NCBI GenBank assembly: GCA_013140805.1
Contig: JABFRW010000001.1
Span: 1 to 35,813, forward strand
From: Candidatus Eisenbacteria bacterium
GTDB taxonomy: Bacteria > Eisenbacteria > RBG-16-71-46
Direction of reading: 5' to 3'
DNA: 35,813 nt
The translations under genes were made by a program, and so were the position numbers. Below are positions 8,368 through 16,522 of the stretch, in pieces (within the stretch, counting starts at the first letter, position 1; every line of letters begins with the position of its first letter). The notes beneath the pieces are model-generated. The model was not told the DNA's origin and searched no databases. It worked only from the letters and a program-made list of their open reading frames with translations.

Positions 8368-9557
8368 GGGCTGGCGCGCCGCTCGCGGCCCGCGGGCACC
8401 GGTGCCGGAGTGGAGGCGCCCGGAAGGTTGCGGTCGGCGGGTCGCGATCGCAGTGCCTGCGCGAGGCGATCGAGGCCCCGCACCACGGTGAGTGGAATCG
8501 GCGGTCCGAACATGGAATCGGATCGCGCCGGAGCTGTTTCCAACGCGCGCAACGAAATCGTACGCGACTCGCGAACCGATTCGGTCTCGGGATCCGACTC
8601 GATCGCGCTCGAGGTCTCGGGAGGCGGCGCAAGCGCGTCACGAAGGCTCAGCGCCCGCAGTGCGGATTCCAGCTCCGCCTCGCTGCACGGCGCACCACCG
8701 AGGCGTGCGCCATCGGCGGGCAGGATGCGAGCCTCCTCGAGGCGCCGGCGCGTTTCGAGCGGTCCGCGCGTCGGGTCGATCTCGCTCGCGAGTGCGGCTG
8801 CCAGCATGCGCCACCAGGTGGAACGATCGAGCAGCGCCTCGGGCGCGGTGCCCGATTCGATCGCTGCGATCGATTCGCCCCACGCCAGCAGGCGTGCAAT
8901 GGCGGCCGACTCCATGCGCGGCTCGAGCCTTCGATCGCCGATCCACTCGATGGGATCGACGGGTCGCGCAGCTTCCCAGCGTTCGCCGAGGACGCGGGGC
9001 CGCCGCACCTCGAAATGCAGATGCGGTCCGTAGGCGCGACCGGTCTCACCCACGCGTCCGAGCGTCTGCCCGAGCACAACGCTCTGACCGGGCGCCACGG
9101 TCACGCTGCCGGCGATCAGGTGCCCGTAGACGCTATAGGCGAATTCTCCATTGGGAAGTCGATGGGCCAGTGCCACGTGCCAGCCGAATCCATTTCCGCG
9201 GCGGCCGGGGCCCGCTGCCAGCACCCAGCCGGGTGCCGCGGCCCGGACCACGTCACCGGCGCGACGATTCGAGAGGTCGGCGCCCTGATGGGGTCGATTG
9301 CCACGTCCGCGCGAGACATTGCGGGTGACGCGAAACGGCGGCGCGCCCTGAGAATCGGGCTCGCCCCACGCGGTCGAGTCGCCGACCGGATACGCCCAGC
9401 GAGCCGCCCACGGCCAGCCCGATTCGTTGGGAAGCGACGCCGGCTCAGGCGCGCCGATGATGAGCGGCAACACCGCAGCGAGCGCGACTGGCAACGAGAC
9501 ACGGCGCCTCGCGTGCGCGGTTCGAGGCTCGAAGGGACCACCGAGGAGGACCTGCAT
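8364..9557 (-). CDS. Secreted M23-family metallopeptidase
   Basis: 397 aa. An N-terminal hydrophobic stretch (~20-36) after a basic region looks like a signal peptide or anchor. The LytM/M23 domain shows HxxxD in PHQGADLSN (H90, D94), YGHL (144-147) and HLHFE (H179, H181), which supply the usual zinc ligands (H90, D94, H181) and catalytic histidine. It should cleave peptidoglycan cross-bridge or stem peptides, or act as a regulatory or lysostaphin-like protease outside the inner membrane. The ~210 residues after the domain are helical, Arg/Glu-rich and unrecognised. The start ATG 9557 overlaps the TGA of the upstream M6 protease gene (TGATG), so translation is probably coupled. Confidence 0.87.
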   Translation of the reverse strand: MQVLLGGPFEPRTAHARRRVSLPVALAAVLPLIIGAPEPASLPNESGWPWAARWAYPVGDSTAWGEPDSQGAPPFRVTRNVSRGRGNRPHQGADLSNRRAGDVVRAAAPGWVLAAGPGRRGNGFGWHVALAHRLPNGEFAYSVYGHLIAGSVTVAPGQSVVLGQTLGRVGETGRAYGPHLHFEVRRPRVLGERWEAARPVDPIEWIGDRRLEPRMESAAIARLLAWGESIAAIESGTAPEALLDRSTWWRMLAAALASEIDPTRGPLETRRRLEEARILPADGARLGGAPCSEAELESALRALSLRDALAPPPETSSAIESDPETESVRESRTISLRALETAPARSDSMFGPPIPLTVVRGLDRLAQALRSRPADRNLPGASTPAPVPAGRERRASP

Positions 9558-12397
9558 CAGTGCAGCAGTACCACTCGCTCGGCTCGTGAGCCACCCGCCA
9601 CTCGCACGAAGTAGACGCCGGCGGGCCAGCGTGCGGTCAGCTCGCCCGGAACGTGAGCCTCCCAGACGCCGAGTTCCTTCATGAGCGGTCGCGCGATCAT
9701 GCGGCGGCCGCGCAGATCGACGACCTCGATCTCGGCGTGGAGAGGAGGGATTGAGTCGAGCCAGCGAAGGCGCAGTTCGACGCCGCCGCGCAACGGATTG
9801 GGATGCGCTCGCAGGGCGGCGTGCGGAGGCGCAGGAGCGGGAAGCGGCGCGCTGGTCGGCAGTCGGGTTGCGAATGCGTCACGCGTGCAGGACATCCAGC
9901 GCCCTTCGATCCCGATGCTCGAACCGAACACCAGCGTCACCCGGTCCTCCGACTCCGGTACCGGTTGGATCTGAGTCGCGAATCCATCCTCGGGGCGCGT
10001 GATCCCGGTGCTGCCGAAGTCCCAGACACCGCCGGTCGTGCGATGGCGGTAGCGAACCGTATTCACTCCACCGGTCAGGGCCTCGAAGGTCATGTGCATG
10101 CTGCCCTTGCTGTCGACTTCGAGCGCCAGATTCTGGATCGCCTCGGCGCGGTTTTCGAGCGTCGAATCGGGATTCCCGAGCCCCGAGGTCGGGCCCGGCT
10201 CGGCGTGATAGTGAATCTCGCTACGCCCCGAGACCACGGTCGGCCACACGGCGTGCAGGGTGCCGAACTGATCGACGGCGGCCGCGACCGCCGCTTGCGA
10301 GGAGCCGTCATTCGGGGTGAGCCGCTTGCGCGGGCCGACTCCGCTATCCGGGTCGATGCGCGCGAACCACAAACGGGCGGGAGTCGTGGCCCGCTCCGGC
10401 CACAACACATAGCAGCCGCCCGTGGGAGTCGCGGCGATCGCCGGCGCGTCGGGTCGCGAGCTGTCGGGTGAGACCGGGACAGGTGCCACTGCGGTCTGGC
10501 CCGGCACCACGCGCGCGTAGAGCAGCTGCGGCGTACCCCCCGGCGGCGTGTATTGCCACACCAGGTGCACGTGCCCGAGGCCGTCGGGAACCATCGCCGG
10601 ATATCGAGAACTTCCCGGCAGATCGGTGAGCCGGATTTCGCCCATCCACACGCCCTGGCGACGCACGCGGCAGTAGAGTTCGTTCGATCCGTGCCGGCTG
10701 TCGCTCCAGATCGCGGCCGCATCGTTGCCGCCGATCGCCGCGAGCGTGGGTTCGGTCGCGGCTGCGCCGCCGTTGTTCAGCACCGTGGGGGTCCCCCATG
10801 GCCCGCTCGCCGGCTTCACGCGCACGATCACACGCGCCACACCGAGATTCACCTCGCTCGAAGCCGCGACGATCTCGCCGTTGATCACGCGCGCCGCGCG
10901 CCGAGCCGAGCCCAGCACGCCGGCCGGAGTGCCGCTGACGCCTGGCAACACCTCGAGCGGGCGCCAGCCGAGCGGCCGGGTTCGCACCCGCACTCGCAAC
11001 GAGTCGCCGAGCGGCGTGATGTCCTCGAGTGCGGTGTGCGTGAGCGTCCCGTTGTTGGCGCGAAGGTTCGGAACCGTTCGGTCGTCGACTCGCTCGACGC
11101 CGAGCGGTCCCGGGAAGATGTCCGAAGCGTCTCCACGGCTCCGCCCATCCACCAGATCGCCGAGCCCGTCAGCCTCGACGAGCCGCAGCCCTGGAATCGC
11201 TCCCGCGTTGACCCGATTCACTCCCAACCGAGCACCGATGAGTGCGTCGTCGAGGTGGTAGACGAGCAACCCCTCGCTCGGAAGCGACGAATCGAATCCG
11301 CTCCGATCGCGGTACTCGATCATGAAGTGCTCGGGTCCGTTCTCGCCGCCGAAGAAGAAGGAATGGACGGTTCCCCCCGCGGCGACCGATCGCAGCGTCA
11401 AAACGCTGTCGGTCGTCAGCGTATGGACCGGTGCCCAACCCAGAAAGGCGCTCGCCCATGCGCCGGGGTGCGCGGGGGACTCGGGTGTGACGCCGTCCCC
11501 ACCGTAGGTGCCGGTCGACATCAGCGACCAGTTGCCGGGTCCGAAGTTTCGCGAGTTCCCGGACGTGTCGTAGAGATCCGGCAGCCCGAGCGCATGACCG
11601 AACTCGTGGCAGAACACTCCGATCTCGGCGAGAGCACCCGCATGGTGCGCCGAGAGCTCGGGCAACATCGAGAATCGGTCGATGCGAACTCGCAACCCGC
11701 CACCACCGGGAATCGGATCATTGCTGGTGAACGGTGAGCCCTGCGCCCACGAACTCATCGTCGAGGTCACCGACCACAGGTTGTCCCGTGCCACGGTCGC
11801 CTCGCCGCCGATGCCGGAATGCACCACCCAGAGCATGTCCACCATGCCGTCGTGGTTGAGATCGAACGGCGCCCAGTTGACCGTGGCGTCCGAAGCGCGC
11901 AGGGCTTCGTCGATGACGCCGTAGATGTTGTTCGGGGTCGACAGCACGCCGAGCCCCCAGCTGTTGTTCGCGTAGTAGGTCTTGGGCTGCGGCATGCGGA
12001 TGCGGGCGACGACCCGTCCGCGAACGCGCGCGCGGCCGTTCGATGCCCATCGGAAGTAGTCGTAGACCGAGCCGCGAAGGGTCGCCCCGGTGGTGTCGAA
12101 GAGCGCCGAATCCCAGTGAGCGTTCGTTGAGCCGGCGGCGAAGGCTTGATCGGGGAAGTCGACCAGGACGACCGGAACCAGCCAGTCGGGCTGCGCAAGC
12201 AGCGTGGCACCGCCGCCGCTCGGCGAACTCGAGGGGCCGACGCTCAGCACTCCAGCCTGGGAGGCGAGCTCGATCTGGGCCGGAACCGGCCCGAAACGCG
12301 GCGGCGCAGTGGCGACCGCGGTTCCAAACGTCAGGCTCAGCATGGCGCCGACGAACCACAGGCTTCGTACGGCGTTCGAGATGGGTGGCAACTGCAC
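9557..12397 (-). CDS. Secreted M6-type metalloprotease with FlgD-like C-terminal domain
   Basis: About 946 aa from GTG 12397. A longer frame opens at GTG 12436, but that codon lies upstream of the predicted transcription start, and TTGGAG precedes 12397. A signal peptide follows (AVRSLWFVGAMLSLTFGTAVATA). The catalytic motif is HEFGHALGLPDLYD (H264, E265, H268, D274), typical of M6/immune-inhibitor-A peptidases; DLNHDGMVDMLW nearby looks like a calcium-binding loop. The ~250 residues after ~575 contain repeated strand motifs such as AAIWSDSRHGSNELYCRVR and HLVWQYTP, like a beta-propeller. The last ~85 residues (HPNPLRGGVEL ... AGVYFVRVAGG) match the FlgD-Ig/type-9 sorting-domain pattern. It is likely a cell-surface or exported protease acting on proteins, first in an operon with the M23 peptidase. 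Confidence 0.85.
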   Translation of the reverse strand: MQLPPISNAVRSLWFVGAMLSLTFGTAVATAPPRFGPVPAQIELASQAGVLSVGPSSSPSGGGATLLAQPDWLVPVVLVDFPDQAFAAGSTNAHWDSALFDTTGATLRGSVYDYFRWASNGRARVRGRVVARIRMPQPKTYYANNSWGLGVLSTPNNIYGVIDEALRASDATVNWAPFDLNHDGMVDMLWVVHSGIGGEATVARDNLWSVTSTMSSWAQGSPFTSNDPIPGGGGLRVRIDRFSMLPELSAHHAGALAEIGVFCHEFGHALGLPDLYDTSGNSRNFGPGNWSLMSTGTYGGDGVTPESPAHPGAWASAFLGWAPVHTLTTDSVLTLRSVAAGGTVHSFFFGGENGPEHFMIEYRDRSGFDSSLPSEGLLVYHLDDALIGARLGVNRVNAGAIPGLRLVEADGLGDLVDGRSRGDASDIFPGPLGVERVDDRTVPNLRANNGTLTHTALEDITPLGDSLRVRVRTRPLGWRPLEVLPGVSGTPAGVLGSARRAARVINGEIVAASSEVNLGVARVIVRVKPASGPWGTPTVLNNGGAAATEPTLAAIGGNDAAAIWSDSRHGSNELYCRVRRQGVWMGEIRLTDLPGSSRYPAMVPDGLGHVHLVWQYTPPGGTPQLLYARVVPGQTAVAPVPVSPDSSRPDAPAIAATPTGGCYVLWPERATTPARLWFARIDPDSGVGPRKRLTPNDGSSQAAVAAAVDQFGTLHAVWPTVVSGRSEIHYHAEPGPTSGLGNPDSTLENRAEAIQNLALEVDSKGSMHMTFEALTGGVNTVRYRHRTTGGVWDFGSTGITRPEDGFATQIQPVPESEDRVTLVFGSSIGIEGRWMSCTRDAFATRLPTSAPLPAPAPPHAALRAHPNPLRGGVELRLRWLDSIPPLHAEIEVVDLRGRRMIARPLMKELGVWEAHVPGELTARWPAGVYFVRVAGGSRAERVVLLH

Positions 12398-12439
12398 GCG
12401 CTCCAATTCCCGGTCAGGAATCGCACCCGGCGACACACG

Positions 12440-12468
12440 ACTATGGGATGCGGAAGAGGGCGGGTCAA
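12440..12468 (-). promoter_or_regulatory. Candidate promoter of the M6-M23 protease operon
   Basis: The minus strand has TTGACC (12468-12463), a 17-base spacer and CATAGT (12445-12440), predicting a start near 12433. This excludes the GTG at 12436 as initiator and favours GTG 12397. Confidence 0.6.
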
Positions 12469-12497
12469 GGCCTTCGCGCTGCGCGCGGGTCGCCGCG

Positions 12498-12508
12498 TGT
12501 GCTAGCGT
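12498..12508 (+). promoter_or_regulatory. Extended -10 promoter candidate for the GWxTD gene
   Basis: The sequence TGTGCTAGCGT contains an extended -10 (TGC-TAGCGT, hexamer 12503-12508) with no good -35. Transcription would begin about 12514-12516, at or next to the GTG start at 12516, implying a leaderless message. The same hexamer TAGCGT is the -10 of the mreB promoter. Confidence 0.45.
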
Positions 12509-12515
12509 CGCATGC

Positions 12516-13790
12516 GTGAATCTGCGACCGATTCGACCGCGTGCCCGGATGCTCGCGACGCTGGTGGTGCTCGCCGGAGCCTGGTCCTCGGCCCCCGCTC
12601 GAGCGCTCGATCTGGCGCCGCTGCGACCCGATGCGGCGCCCTACTTTCTCGCCGATCCGGTGATTTCGCTGGACGGCGACGGCAAGCCGACGATGACGGT
12701 CTCGGTCTCCGTGCCGTTCTACGAAGTCCAGTGGGTGAAGGTCGGACCCGCCGACCGCCGCGCGGCGCGCGTCGAATTCACGGTCGTTTTCGATCCCGGC
12801 CGGGGCCGTCGCCAGTTCGGCGACACCTGGGAGCGGCGGGTGGTGGTTCCGACTGCCGCCGCCTCGCGATCGCCGAATTCGAGGGTGGCGGATCGGCGAT
12901 CGTTTCCGATTCCCGCCGGCCGCTACGAGTTGCGAGTCGAGGTTCGCGACTTGAACTCGGGGCTCGGCTCCAATACCCAGACCAAGATCGAAGTCCCCGA
13001 TTACAGCCGCGTACCAGTGGGATTCGCGGACCTGGAACTTGGCACCGTCGACTCGGCGAAGACCTTTACGGCCGAACCCGGCCGGGTCTTCGGCGTCACG
13101 GTCTCCTCGATGGCCGCGCGCGCCACGCTGTTCGACCGCCGGGCCGGCGACTGGCCACGCAAGTATCCATTCCGCTACCGCATCCTCGACGACCTCGGGG
13201 AGGAGGTCGTGAACGGAGCACTCGAAGTGTCGCTCGGGCACTCGGCCGAGCCTGTCCTCCTGCGGCCGGCGCGCTCCGACCTGTTCATCGGCGACTACGT
13301 GTTCGTCGTCGAGCTGGTCGAGGGCAGTTCACGCTGGCGGGTCGAACGTAGCTTCACGGTCGAGCAGAGCGGCCCGCCGCGTGGCCGTGAGTTCGAGACC
13401 ATGCTGGAGCCGCTTGCTTTCATTGCTACCTCGGCCGAGATCGAGGCCCTGAAAGCGCTCGCACCCGACCGCCAGGCGGACGGCTGGAACGAGTTCTGGC
13501 GGCGGCGGGACCCGACCCCCGAGACGCCTCGCAACGAGTCGCTGCTCGAATTCGTGCGCCGCGTGCGCTACTCGGAGCGGCATTTTCAGGGCTTCGGGCC
13601 AGGCTGGCGCAGCGACATGGGGCGCATCTACATTCAGAACGGACCGCCGGATCAGATCGAGAATCGACCGGCGACCTCACAGAGTTCGCAGCTCGAGCTC
13701 TGGTACTACACGAATCCGTACCGCCGATTCGTGTTCGCGGATCGCGATGGTTTCGGGCGCTTCCAGCTGCTGAACACCGTCGGGAGCTGA
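12516..13790 (+). CDS. GWxTD-domain exported protein
   Basis: 424 aa from GTG 12516; the frame is open far upstream, but only this start (VNLRPIRPRARMLATLVVLAGAW...) gives a basic n-region plus hydrophobic core ending ARA, a credible signal peptide. The middle is beta-rich and Ig-like (MTVSVSVPFYEVQWVKV; GRYELRVEVRDLN). The C-terminal ~110 residues hold the GWxTD-domain pattern: FWRRRDPTPETPRNE, a tyrosine-rich helix, FGPGWRSDMGRIYI and NGPPDQIE, then LELWYYTNPYRRFVFADRDGFG. The name-giving motif reads GWRSD rather than GWxTD. The domain occurs in exported proteins of Acidobacteria and FCB-type bacteria and has no established biochemical role. No Shine-Dalgarno is visible. It is followed 9 bases later by the NlpC/P60 gene. 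Confidence 0.8.
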   Translation: MNLRPIRPRARMLATLVVLAGAWSSAPARALDLAPLRPDAAPYFLADPVISLDGDGKPTMTVSVSVPFYEVQWVKVGPADRRAARVEFTVVFDPGRGRRQFGDTWERRVVVPTAAASRSPNSRVADRRSFPIPAGRYELRVEVRDLNSGLGSNTQTKIEVPDYSRVPVGFADLELGTVDSAKTFTAEPGRVFGVTVSSMAARATLFDRRAGDWPRKYPFRYRILDDLGEEVVNGALEVSLGHSAEPVLLRPARSDLFIGDYVFVVELVEGSSRWRVERSFTVEQSGPPRGREFETMLEPLAFIATSAEIEALKALAPDRQADGWNEFWRRRDPTPETPRNESLLEFVRRVRYSERHFQGFGPGWRSDMGRIYIQNGPPDQIENRPATSQSSQLELWYYTNPYRRFVFADRDGFGRFQLLNTVGS

Positions 13791-13799
13791 GAGCCGCTC

Positions 13800-14618
13800 G
13801 TGACCCGCATCACGCATGGAATCGTCGCGAATTCAGCCCTCGACCTGCGTGCACGCGCCGACCATCGCTCCGAGCTGACGAGTCAGTTGCTGTTTGGCGA
13901 AGTGGTGCGCCGTCTGGGCGCAGATCGCGGTGGCGAGTGGTGGCGAGTCGAAAGCGTCTCGGACGGCTATCGGGGCTGGGTTCGGGCATGGGGACTGGTC
14001 GGATGTGACGCCGCGCGAGCGGCCGACTGGAGACGCCGCGCGACCGCGCGGGTCAATCGACTCGAGACGTGGATTCGTGTCACGGCGCCCGAAATGGGCC
14101 CGGCCCGAGTGCGGGCATGGTGGAACTCTCGCCTCGCGCCGCTGGGCGGCCGGGGAGTTCAGCCGACCTTCGAACTGCCGGACGGCCGAGTCGGGACGGC
14201 ACCGCGATCCGCGTTCGGGCCCGCGAGATCGCGGGTTCCGCGCTTCGGACCGCGCGTCGAGTCACTGAGGGGCGTCCCTTATCTGTGGGGGGGACGTACG
14301 CCAGCGGGGCTCGATTGCTCGGGGTTGACGCAACTGCTGTGGCTCGACTGGGGAGTCTCGCTCCCGCGCGACGCCCGCCAACAACTCGCGGCCTGTCGGC
14401 CGGTCGGGGGTGTTTCGCAGGCGAGGCCCGGGGACCTGTTGTTCTTTCGGCGTGGGTCGAGCCCGGTTTCGCATGTCGGTCTGTGGCTCGGGCGAGGCTG
14501 CTTCACGCATGCTCGCGGGACCGTGACGCTGGGCAGCCTTGAACGCTCTAACTCGTTCTACGATAAAAAGTTGGCAGACCAGTTCTTCGCGGTCGGCAGG
14601 TGCCTGGGCGAGGCCTGA
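13800..14618 (+). CDS. SH3-domain NlpC/P60 cysteine peptidase
   Basis: 272 aa from GTG 13800, with GGGAG upstream near the stop of the preceding gene. Residues 1-70 form a bacterial SH3 domain (LDLRARADHRSELTSQLLFGE ... GGEWWRV ... GYRGWVRAWGL). The NlpC/P60 domain begins about 155: PYLWGGRTPAGLDCSGLTQ with catalytic C173, PGDLLFF, SHVGLWLG with H225, and a third polar residue near H237 (CFTHARG). This arrangement matches YkfC-like gamma-D-glutamyl-diamino-acid endopeptidases that trim murein peptides. No signal peptide is evident, so it may work in the cytoplasm on recycled murein peptides; that is inference. It is the second gene of a two-gene unit with the GWxTD protein. Confidence 0.87.
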   Translation: MTRITHGIVANSALDLRARADHRSELTSQLLFGEVVRRLGADRGGEWWRVESVSDGYRGWVRAWGLVGCDAARAADWRRRATARVNRLETWIRVTAPEMGPARVRAWWNSRLAPLGGRGVQPTFELPDGRVGTAPRSAFGPARSRVPRFGPRVESLRGVPYLWGGRTPAGLDCSGLTQLLWLDWGVSLPRDARQQLAACRPVGGVSQARPGDLLFFRRGSSPVSHVGLWLGRGCFTHARGTVTLGSLERSNSFYDKKLADQFFAVGRCLGEA

Positions 14619-14632
14619 TTCGAGGCCTGGAT

Positions 14633-14657
14633 CCACCACCGGGGGAATCCGGGGTGG
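14633..14657 (+). terminator. Weak hairpin after the NlpC/P60 gene
   Basis: CCACC-A-CCGG-GGGAAT-CCGG-GGTGG forms a 9-bp stem with one bulged A, 15 bases past the stop. No T-tract follows, so if it terminates it does so weakly or with a factor. It lies directly before the next promoter. Confidence 0.35.
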
Positions 14658-14669
14658 GCACAATAGGAT

Positions 14670-14698
14670 TTGACTTCGTCAGGGCGGATTCCTACCCT
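14670..14698 (+). promoter_or_regulatory. Promoter of the outer-membrane barrel gene
   Basis: TTGACT (14670-14675), a 17-base spacer and TACCCT (14693-14698), in a locally AT-richer stretch. The predicted start is about 14705, giving a leader of roughly 230 bases before the ATG at 14935. Confidence 0.6.
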
Positions 14699-14704
14699 GC
14701 CGGC

Positions 14705-14934
14705 GGGCGTGTACTAGGGTCCTCCGAGTTTGGGGGTTTCTCTGGTGGACTTTTGGTGCTCCATCACACGGAAGAGATGGGGCTTTTGTCTTGCCCGATT
14801 TTCGAGATGGCTCGAAAGGAGGTGGGTCGCTCTCGGAAACCGCCTTGTAGCTTTCAGGCCACAGAAAATTGGCTTGGTCTGCATCGTGGCTTCACTCTGC
14901 TCTTGCTATCCCTGTCGCCAAGGAGGCTTTTCGA
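14705..14934 (+). promoter_or_regulatory. Long, AT-richer 5' leader of the barrel gene
   Basis: About 230 untranslated bases separate the predicted start from the gene. The stretch is clearly less GC-rich than the rest of the window, with runs such as GGGGTTTCT and CTTTTGTC. It contains a perfect 7-bp hairpin, TTTCGAG-ATGG-CTCGAAA (14800-14817), abutting a decoy Shine-Dalgarno (AAAGGAGG) that has no start codon at a working distance. A TTG-initiated frame through the leader (14730-14942) does not look coding. The length and composition suggest post-transcriptional control, for example by a small RNA, an RNA-binding protein or temperature. No known riboswitch was recognised. Confidence 0.45.
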
Positions 14935-16227
14935 ATGTTTAACCGCTTTAAGAAGGCCGTTGTCGTCCTGGCCGCGCTGGCGATTCTGCCGGCGGTTGCG
15001 AATGCTCAGACGTCTCGAATCGGTGGTATGGCGGTCCCGGGTGACTACGTGAAGGACTGGTCCGGGATCTACACCTACGTCAGCGAAGTCGGAAACGTCG
15101 GGAACCTGGTCTATGGCGAACTCGGTCACGTGGTCTCCCCGGGCTTCACGACTCCCGTCGACCGTGGTGTCGGCGCGGTGCTCGGAAACCTGTGGGACGG
15201 CCGCTACGGAACCTGGGCCATCCACATGCGGGAAGTCTCTCCCGCGCTGGGTCAGGGCATCCGGTTCTCGAACTTCAGCGACGCGAGCTCCAACCCGGGC
15301 CAGTTCGGTTTCGATCCGAACTTCAACGGCACCGAAGCGTTCGACGTCCAGTGGGGCCGCAAGTTCGGCACCACCTCGTTCGGTGTGCGCCTGAACAAGT
15401 CGTACGGCCAGTTCGAGGGTGATCTGTTCACGCTCGGCGGCGGTGCGACGACAAACCTCGAATTCGACGTGGACAATGCCGGTGACCCGAACTTCTTCCG
15501 CAACGTGTTCGGCCTCGGCGCCGGTGTCGGCTTCGACATGGGACCGAACTCGAACCTTCAGGTCAGCGGTCTGTGGCAGAGCCGTACGTTCGAGGTTTCG
15601 GACTCGACGGGCGTCACGAACTACGAGAACGACGGTTCGACGACGTACCAGCTGGCCGCCCGCTGGATGTGGCAGTGGCAGCCGAACGTGCTCGTCGTGC
15701 CGGTGATCAAGATCTACAACTTCGACCTGTCGACGAAGGGTGCCCTGCTGACGACCGAGACCAACACCCTGTCGGGCTGGTCTGCGGGTCTGGCGGGTAA
15801 CTGGGTGTTGGGTTCGAACGACCTGTTCGTGCTCGGCGCCACGTTCGCGAGCAACAAGGTCGAGCAGGAGTCCGGAATCTTCGACGCCGGCTTCGGCAGC
15901 GGCGCGGACCCGGGAACGATTCAGGAGACGATCTACCCGCAGGTGTTCGCGGCGCTCGAGACGCACGTCAACAACTGGCTGACGCTGCGCTTCGGTGCGA
16001 ACAAGGGCGTGTTCCGTGCCGTCGAAGTCGACGACTCGGCCACCCCGGCGAACTACACGGTTCATAACTCGCCGTTCTCGATGGCGCTGGGCGCTGGAGT
16101 CAAGGTCGGCAACCTGCAGCTCGACGGGGTGCTGAACGACAACTTCGCGCACAACGGCCTGTTCTTCTTCAGCGGTGTGAGCCAGGAAGCGGTGGCGAGC
16201 CGGATCACGGCGACCTACGCGTTCTAA
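14935..16227 (+). CDS. Outer-membrane beta-barrel protein (unrecognised family)
   Basis: 430 aa from ATG 14935, preceded by AAGGAGG with 8-base spacing; the longer frame starting upstream runs through the leader. A signal peptide is clear (MFNRFKKAVVVLAALAILPAVANA, cleavage before QTS). The mature part is built of alternating polar/hydrophobic strands rich in Gly, Asn and aromatics (TSFGVRLNKSYGQFEGDLF; YQLAARWMWQW) and ends in ITATYAF, a typical barrel C-terminus with terminal phenylalanine. With its own promoter, leader and strong terminator it looks like a highly expressed major outer-membrane protein or porin. Codons look more uniform (GTC/GTG, AAC, TTC) than in neighbours, also suggesting high expression. 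No family name could be assigned. Confidence 0.78.
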   Translation: MFNRFKKAVVVLAALAILPAVANAQTSRIGGMAVPGDYVKDWSGIYTYVSEVGNVGNLVYGELGHVVSPGFTTPVDRGVGAVLGNLWDGRYGTWAIHMREVSPALGQGIRFSNFSDASSNPGQFGFDPNFNGTEAFDVQWGRKFGTTSFGVRLNKSYGQFEGDLFTLGGGATTNLEFDVDNAGDPNFFRNVFGLGAGVGFDMGPNSNLQVSGLWQSRTFEVSDSTGVTNYENDGSTTYQLAARWMWQWQPNVLVVPVIKIYNFDLSTKGALLTTETNTLSGWSAGLAGNWVLGSNDLFVLGATFASNKVEQESGIFDAGFGSGADPGTIQETIYPQVFAALETHVNNWLTLRFGANKGVFRAVEVDDSATPANYTVHNSPFSMALGAGVKVGNLQLDGVLNDNFAHNGLFFFSGVSQEAVASRITATYAF

Positions 16228-16250
16228 TCAATTCAGCCGTTCGCAGTGTG

Positions 16251-16281
16251 AGAGGGCCCGCTTCGGCGGGCCCTCTTTTTT
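16251..16281 (+). terminator. Strong intrinsic terminator with UUCG loop
   Basis: AGAGGGCCCGC-TTCG-GCGGGCCCTCT is a perfect 11-bp stem closed by a C(UUCG)G tetraloop and followed by five T residues. It ends the monocistronic barrel transcript 24 bases after its stop codon. Confidence 0.93.
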
Positions 16282-16303
16282 GTCGACCGGACTCAAGTCA
16301 GGT

Positions 16304-16332
16304 TTGACAGGTCCGGGACGACGGACCTAACT
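16304..16332 (+). promoter_or_regulatory. Promoter of the TonB-receptor-like/PorV operon
   Basis: A perfect TTGACA -35 (16304-16309), a 17-base spacer and CTAACT (16327-16332) lie just after the preceding terminator. The predicted start, about 16339, leaves a ~180-base leader. That leader includes the hairpin GTTCGC-CTC-GCGAAC (16489-16503), directly before the AAAGGAGAT ribosome site; this could modulate initiation. Confidence 0.65.
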
Positions 16333-16522
16333 TTTCGGTAGCCGACATCCCCTGGTGCTCCAGACCAACGGACGGGGTCCCCTGGCCAGATCGAGGGGGG
16401 ACGGAGGAGACCAGAAAATGCACTGAGATCTGAACCGAGTCTCCCTTCCCACTGGGACCGGCAGTCCTGATGTCGTCGCTATGATCTCGTTCGCCTCGCG
16501 AACGCCGAAAGGAGATCCGCCC

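Noticed and set aside
14865-14890. Sigma-54 -24/-12 promoter near TTGGCTTGGTCTGCAT
   Set aside because: The GG and GC elements are 10 rather than 12 bases apart, so it does not fit the consensus.
14730-14942. 70-codon TTG-initiated frame in the barrel gene leader
   Set aside because: No ribosome site, many Trp/Cys/Arg codons, and it overlaps the true start; more likely chance.
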